From Armatimonadota bacterium (GTDB taxonomy: Bacteria; Armatimonadota; SYMT01; JACQGL01): a stretch of DNA of 54,236 nt. Each line of letters starts with the position of its first letter. Position 1 is the first letter of the stretch. The stretch is from assembly GCA_016199525.1 (NCBI GenBank), contig JACQGL010000247.1, positions 1 through 54,236 of the forward strand. Direction: 5' to 3'. Positions 51,192 to 54,236 of the stretch are shown in pieces. The position numbers and the translations under genes were made by a program. Below the pieces are notes generated by a model. It had not been told where the DNA came from, did no database searches, and saw nothing but the letters and a program-made list of their open reading frames with translations.

Positions 51192-51545
51192 ATGAACAAC
51201 CGCATCAAACAAATGCTCCTGGGTGGTATCCTGGCCCTCGTCGTGGCCACGCCCCTGGCCACCGCGTCCCGACCTGCTGGGACGAAGCCGAAGATCAATG
51301 TGACCCGCGCCCAGAAGCTCTACAAGCAAAACGGCTGTGCCCAGTGCCACAAGGTGCGGGGCCTGCCCGGCGGCGGCAGCATGGGTCCGGACTTGAGCCG
51401 GGTGGGCAGGCGTCTCAAGGCAGCAGAGATCGCCCGGTACATCAAGCAGCCGAAAGCCGTCAATCCGAAGACGAAGATGCCTCCGACCCATCTCAAGCCT
51501 GCAGATCTAAAGACCCTTTCCAACTGGCTCGCCTCCCTGAAGTAA
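51192..51545 (+). CDS. small secreted cytochrome c, second of a tandem pair
   Basis: The ATG at 51192 lies after GAGTGAGG. The 117-residue protein has a signal helix (MNNRIKQMLLGGILALVVAT), a CAQCHK haem site, a Met ligand in KTKMPPTH and the ending LSNWLASLK. It is about half identical to the preceding cytochrome over the haem domain. A 236-base gap separates the genes and shows no terminator, so they may be co-transcribed or separately controlled. They may carry electrons from the larger membrane cytochromes encoded nearby, which is inferred from position. Confidence 0.9.
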   Translation: MNNRIKQMLLGGILALVVATPLATASRPAGTKPKINVTRAQKLYKQNGCAQCHKVRGLPGGGSMGPDLSRVGRRLKAAEIARYIKQPKAVNPKTKMPPTHLKPADLKTLSNWLASLK

Positions 51546-51630
51546 AACGAACGTGCATCGGGTTCCTTAGCGGCACGCTGCCCGGCATGCGACAGGGCAA
51601 CCTTCTGGTTGCCTGGCTATTGGCGCGGCG

Positions 51631-51658
51631 TTGGGTTCTCCCGCCCTGTGGATAAGAT
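51631..51658 (+). promoter_or_regulatory. possible promoter of the STAS gene
   Basis: TTGGGT (51631-51636) and TAAGAT (51653-51658) are spaced by 16 bases. Each box matches four of six consensus bases. It lies 41 bases before the GTG of the STAS gene. Confidence 0.35.
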
Positions 51659-51699
51659 GTCTCTCGACCACACGACTTCGGCTGCAGGGAGGGAAACTC

Positions 51700-52092
51700 G
51701 TGAACGCAGCGGATGGAGCTCCGGGCAGGATTACTCACCAGCCGGTAGAGTACGCTATGGTGCTCGCCATTGCGGGCGCGCTTAATAAGTCGCTAGCGCA
51801 GATCCTGCTCGACGAGGTGCAGGCGGCTGTCGTGGCGCGGCCGCAGGTCGTTATGCAGCTCGCGGAGGTGGAGAGCGCCGACAGCGCCGGGCTCGGCGCG
51901 CTCATCCGCGGCCTCAAGCTGGCCCGAGATGCCGGGGGGGACCTGATCCTCGCCCAGCCCAGCCTGCCCGTGGCGGAGCTGATCGATCAGACCGGGCTGG
52001 ACACCGTCTTCCGCATCTTCAACGACACTACGACAGCGATCCAGGCCATCGCTCCCGCCTCAAATCAATGGGGAACACGAAGCGCGGCATGA
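51700..52092 (+). CDS. STAS-domain anti-sigma factor antagonist-like protein
   Basis: The GTG at 51700 follows GGGAGGG. The 130-residue protein is a single STAS domain: a beta-strand start (VEYAMVLAIAGALNK), the phosphorylation-type loop ESADSAGLGALI (Ser in place) and the closing helix DTVFRIFNDTTTAIQAI. Such proteins switch partner sigma or kinase systems by phosphorylation of that Ser. No anti-sigma kinase is adjacent. A link with the ECF sigma factor in this window is possible but speculative, since ECF factors rarely use STAS antagonists. It is followed by a broken cysteine-synthase gene on the other strand. Confidence 0.85.
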   Translation: MNAADGAPGRITHQPVEYAMVLAIAGALNKSLAQILLDEVQAAVVARPQVVMQLAEVESADSAGLGALIRGLKLARDAGGDLILAQPSLPVAELIDQTGLDTVFRIFNDTTTAIQAIAPASNQWGTRSAA

Positions 52093-52164
52093 GGAGAGGG
52101 GAATATCGGAATCTGCAGGGGTAACGCCCCGCGTCCTCTGTAATCCGCGTTTCGTAATCCCCTC

Positions 52165-52532
52165 CCCCTCCTCGCCGGGGAACAGCGCCGTGCAGAGGTA
52201 CTTCCTTCAGCCCCGTGTCGTTGCAGATAGTGACCACCATCTCCCCCGCAGCGGCCTGGCAAGCGAGGGTAAGGGCGGCGCTGACGTTTGCGCCCGAGCT
52301 CCATCCGGCGAAGATCCCTTTCTCGCCGGCGCCCGTTTCGCTCCGCGTCCTCGATCATCCGCAGAGCGATGCGGTCCTTGAGGCTATGGCCAGGGCTGAA
52401 GTACTCCCGCTTGGCCAGGACCAGGCCGGGCAGCCCGGCGCACAGCCGCTCCAGCGCTACCAGCGGCGTGCGCCCAATCGCCCCCAGCACCGAGGCGCCC
52501 ACGTCCGGGAAATCCGCACGATGGTATCTCAT
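52165..52532 (-). pseudogene. cysteine synthase/CBS-family pseudogene with internal deletion
   Basis: The first 64 codons encode a normal beginning of a PLP-dependent cysteine synthase: ASVLGAIGRTPLVALERL, then KREYFSPGHSLKDRIALRMI with the PLP-binding Lys. After the DAERNG region the frame breaks. Another frame then continues with the family's C-terminal part, GIFAGWSSGANVSAALTLA and VVTICNDTGLKEVPLH. About 200 central residues are missing, so the gene has lost its middle by deletion with a frameshift. The remaining product could not bind cofactor properly. It lies tail to tail with the STAS gene. Confidence 0.75.
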
Positions 52533-53090
52533 GCCGCTGTTCTCCGAGGCCAGCCGCCGCGCCCTCGACGGGGAAGCCAGCGTCTGTTCGTAGGGTGCAG
52601 CTGTTTAGGTTTTCGAGAGAATCCTGAACCATGATGCACAAGGAAATACATCAACGACCGCTCCCCTCCACCAGCGCATCGTTGGCCCTCTGACGTAACC
52701 CTGGTGAGCAGCGAGAGCCTCACACCGGGGGCAAAATTCCACGCCCACTCACTCGCGGCCATTCGCTTCACGTTCCCAACACCGGTTTGTGTCGGCGCGC
52801 GCCGGCGGGTTATTTGCCCGAATCGGGGCGGCATCCTGTGCTGTGGGAGCGCGGTTCGATGGCATAATGTGATTGCGTTTCCGTTGAGCGCGGGGTGGCA
52901 AGCCTGCCCTGCTATTGACCAGGGGGCAGGGTACACACAGATGGGGCGCGGACATAGATGTGGGCGGCGCGGGCAGGTTACTGGCCGCGCCGGCGCCAAC
53001 CTTACACCACCGCGCTCCCCGAAACCTTTCGGGGTTTGAGATGCCAGCGCTAGATTCCCGCGGATCAGCTGCAGCCCATTCGGAGATCGA
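52533..53090. other. intergenic region before the GHL10 hydrolase
   Basis: This 558-base gap has no convincing gene; long minus-strand frames here continue across the GHL10 gene and are shadows. The short hairpin at 53017-53034 lies near its end. A CATAAT box (about 52861) may be a -10 element, but no -35 is clear. Confidence 0.5.
53016..53035. repeat. CCCGAAA palindrome 3
   Basis: CCCCGAAACCTTTCGGGG (53017-53034) has a perfect 8-bp stem with a two-base loop. It resembles the palindromes at 45950 and 46295. It lies 57 bases before the GHL10 start. Confidence 0.55.
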
Positions 53091-54236
53091 ATGAATTCTA
53101 AGTGGGTCTTCGCGTTGTTTCTCGTCCTGGCCGTCGCGAGTGTGGCGGCCGCGCAGTTGTCTCCCCCGCCCCTGGTGGCGGGCGGCCTGGCCCAGGCGGC
53201 GGGCCTCGAAGGGCGCGTCCTGTGGGTGGACGGGCTGGCCAACCTGGCCGTCCTGCGCAGCCGCGAGGGCATCGACCAGATCTTCGAGCGCTGCCACGCT
53301 GCCCACATCAACACTGTGGTGGTGGACGCCAAGCCGCTGAACGGCTATGTCCTCTATAACAGCCGCGTGGCCCCGCAACTGAAGGAGTGGCGGGGGATAA
53401 CCTGGCCGGCGGATCACGACCTTCTGGCGCACGCCATGCACCAGGCCCACCGGCGCGGTATGAAGGTGCACATCGCCCTCAACGTCTTCTCGGAAGGCCA
53501 CAAGCTCAACAACGCCGGCCCGATCTACGAGCGGCCCGAGCAGCAGGCGATCGTCTACGACTTCCGCCGCACGGTCCGGGCCACCACCGGCGCGCAGCAC
53601 CAGGTGGCGCTGGGCGCAAACCTCGGTCCTGGCGCGCAGGAAATCAGCATCTACGACGACGAGCGAACCCCGCCGCGCTCGCTCAGCGAGGCGGAGGCGG
53701 CAGTGGTGGTCATCCAAGACGTGGTGGCGGCGGTAATCGAGGGCGGCATCCCCGACGTGGAGCCGATCGCCATCCCGAAGGATGGCTTCGTCCTCTTCGG
53801 CCAGGGAGAAGGAGCGGCTTGGCTGCTGAAGAACGTCAACGTAGGCGATAGGCTCGGCTGGAGTGGCAGGGAGGTGTTACTCCCCATTACCCAGTCGCCT
53901 TCCGATCCCTACGGAGTGTTCGTCAACCCCGCGCACCCCGAGGTGCGCGCGTACGCGCTGCGGATCGTGGACGAAATTGTAGACAACTACGCCATCGATG
54001 GGCTGGTCTTCGACCGCATGCGCTACGCCAGCCTCAGCACCGACTTCAGCGATGTCTCGCGGCGACAGTTCGAGACCTGGCTCGGACGTCCAGTGACGCG
54101 CTGGCCGCAGGAGATCTTTGAGTACGATCCGGTTCCCAACCGGAAGGTAATCAGAGGGCCGCTGTTTGCGTCGTGGCTGGAGTGGCGGGCACGGACGATG
54201 CGCGACTGGCTGGCCGAGGCCACGGAGCTGATCCAC
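53091..54236 (+). CDS. GHL10/family 10-like glycosyl hydrolase, truncated at right edge
   Basis: An ATG at 53091 (GGAGAT four bases before) opens a frame that stays open for 382 codons to the window end. A signal peptide is present (MNSKWVFALFLVLAVASVAA, cut near AAAQ). The following barrel has DQIFERCHAAHINTVVVDAK, GMKVHIALNVFSEG, and VFVNPAHPEVRAYALRIVDE leading to DNYAIDGLVFDRMRYAS. This is the GHL10 (DUF187-type) glycosyl hydrolase pattern, in which the DR(x)RY segment lines the active site. The product is exported and probably acts on polysaccharide or peptidoglycan glycans. The C-terminal half and any extra domains lie beyond the window. Substrate is unknown. Confidence 0.85.
   Translation, partial: MNSKWVFALFLVLAVASVAAAQLSPPPLVAGGLAQAAGLEGRVLWVDGLANLAVLRSREGIDQIFERCHAAHINTVVVDAKPLNGYVLYNSRVAPQLKEWRGITWPADHDLLAHAMHQAHRRGMKVHIALNVFSEGHKLNNAGPIYERPEQQAIVYDFRRTVRATTGAQHQVALGANLGPGAQEISIYDDERTPPRSLSEAEAAVVVIQDVVAAVIEGGIPDVEPIAIPKDGFVLFGQGEGAAWLLKNVNVGDRLGWSGREVLLPITQSPSDPYGVFVNPAHPEVRAYALRIVDEIVDNYAIDGLVFDRMRYASLSTDFSDVSRRQFETWLGRPVTRWPQEIFEYDPVPNRKVIRGPLFASWLEWRARTMRDWLAEATELIH

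Noticed and set aside
51192-52092. STAS protein considered as a regulator of the ECF sigma factor at 40057.
   Set aside because: They lie 11 kb apart, and ECF factors are usually held by membrane anti-sigma factors rather than STAS switches. There is no direct evidence.
52749-53717. Long minus-strand frames overlapping the GHL10 gene.
   Set aside because: They run opposite to a frame with a signal peptide and conserved barrel motifs. They show no family features.

Overview
The window is GC-rich, densely coded bacterial chromosome from an organism with a lipopolysaccharide-bearing outer membrane. It carries Lpt export genes, KdsC, LpxD, BamA, a Skp/OmpH chaperone and TamB. It also has a DUF3084 protein beside a YqgF-like nuclease, a KGG-repeat protein, an FHA/PEGA protein beside a fused RodA/FtsW-penicillin-binding protein, a multihaem-TPR cytochrome with a CRTAC1 partner, and a GHL10-type hydrolase. 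This mix best fits a diderm Terrabacteria lineage, and Armatimonadota is my best guess. That is inference from gene content; no 16S or ribosomal marker is present.

Layout. 1-1800: a truncated secreted protein, a KGG stress-type protein and an HpaI-like aldolase. 1927-14246: a long minus-strand envelope block. In transcription order it reads kdsC, metallophosphoesterase, two GT-C-like membrane proteins, a small ORF with its own promoter, a GT2 glycosyltransferase, LptC-like, LptA-like, lptB, one LptF/G permease, DUF3084, YqgF-like. 14589-19223: the FHA/PEGA protein and the RodA-PBP fusion, led by a near-consensus promoter. 19543-24320: five-haem TPR cytochrome plus CRTAC1 lipoprotein. 24432-28228: Tat-type aldo/keto reductase, FGGY kinase and an M48 lipoprotein protease. 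28370-31849: hybrid histidine kinase and a REC-HD-GYP regulator. 32044-32115: tRNA-Arg(CCG). 32352-45918: an outer-membrane assembly block on the minus strand. In transcription order it reads tamB, ECF sigma factor, bamA, skp, coiled-coil lipoprotein, lpxD, murB, aminotransferase. 46438-51545: four c-type cytochrome genes, a TIM-barrel isomerase and an SRPBCC protein. 51700-54236: a STAS protein, a broken cysteine-synthase gene and the start of a GHL10 hydrolase.

How the genes fit together. Most of the window serves the cell envelope: LPS sugar synthesis and export, outer-membrane protein insertion, peptidoglycan precursors (MurB) and septal or elongation peptidoglycan synthesis (RodA-PBP with a possible FHA regulator). 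An ECF sigma factor sits inside the outer-membrane assembly block and is a candidate envelope-stress regulator. A second theme is periplasmic electron transfer by c-type cytochromes. Two of these genes share a duplicated leader and membrane anchor.

Several intergenic regions hold dispersed repeats: CTTTGCG arrays, CCCGAAAG palindromes, a nested inverted repeat and a recurring 19-22 bp motif. I saw no CRISPR array, prophage, transposase or complete insertion sequence.
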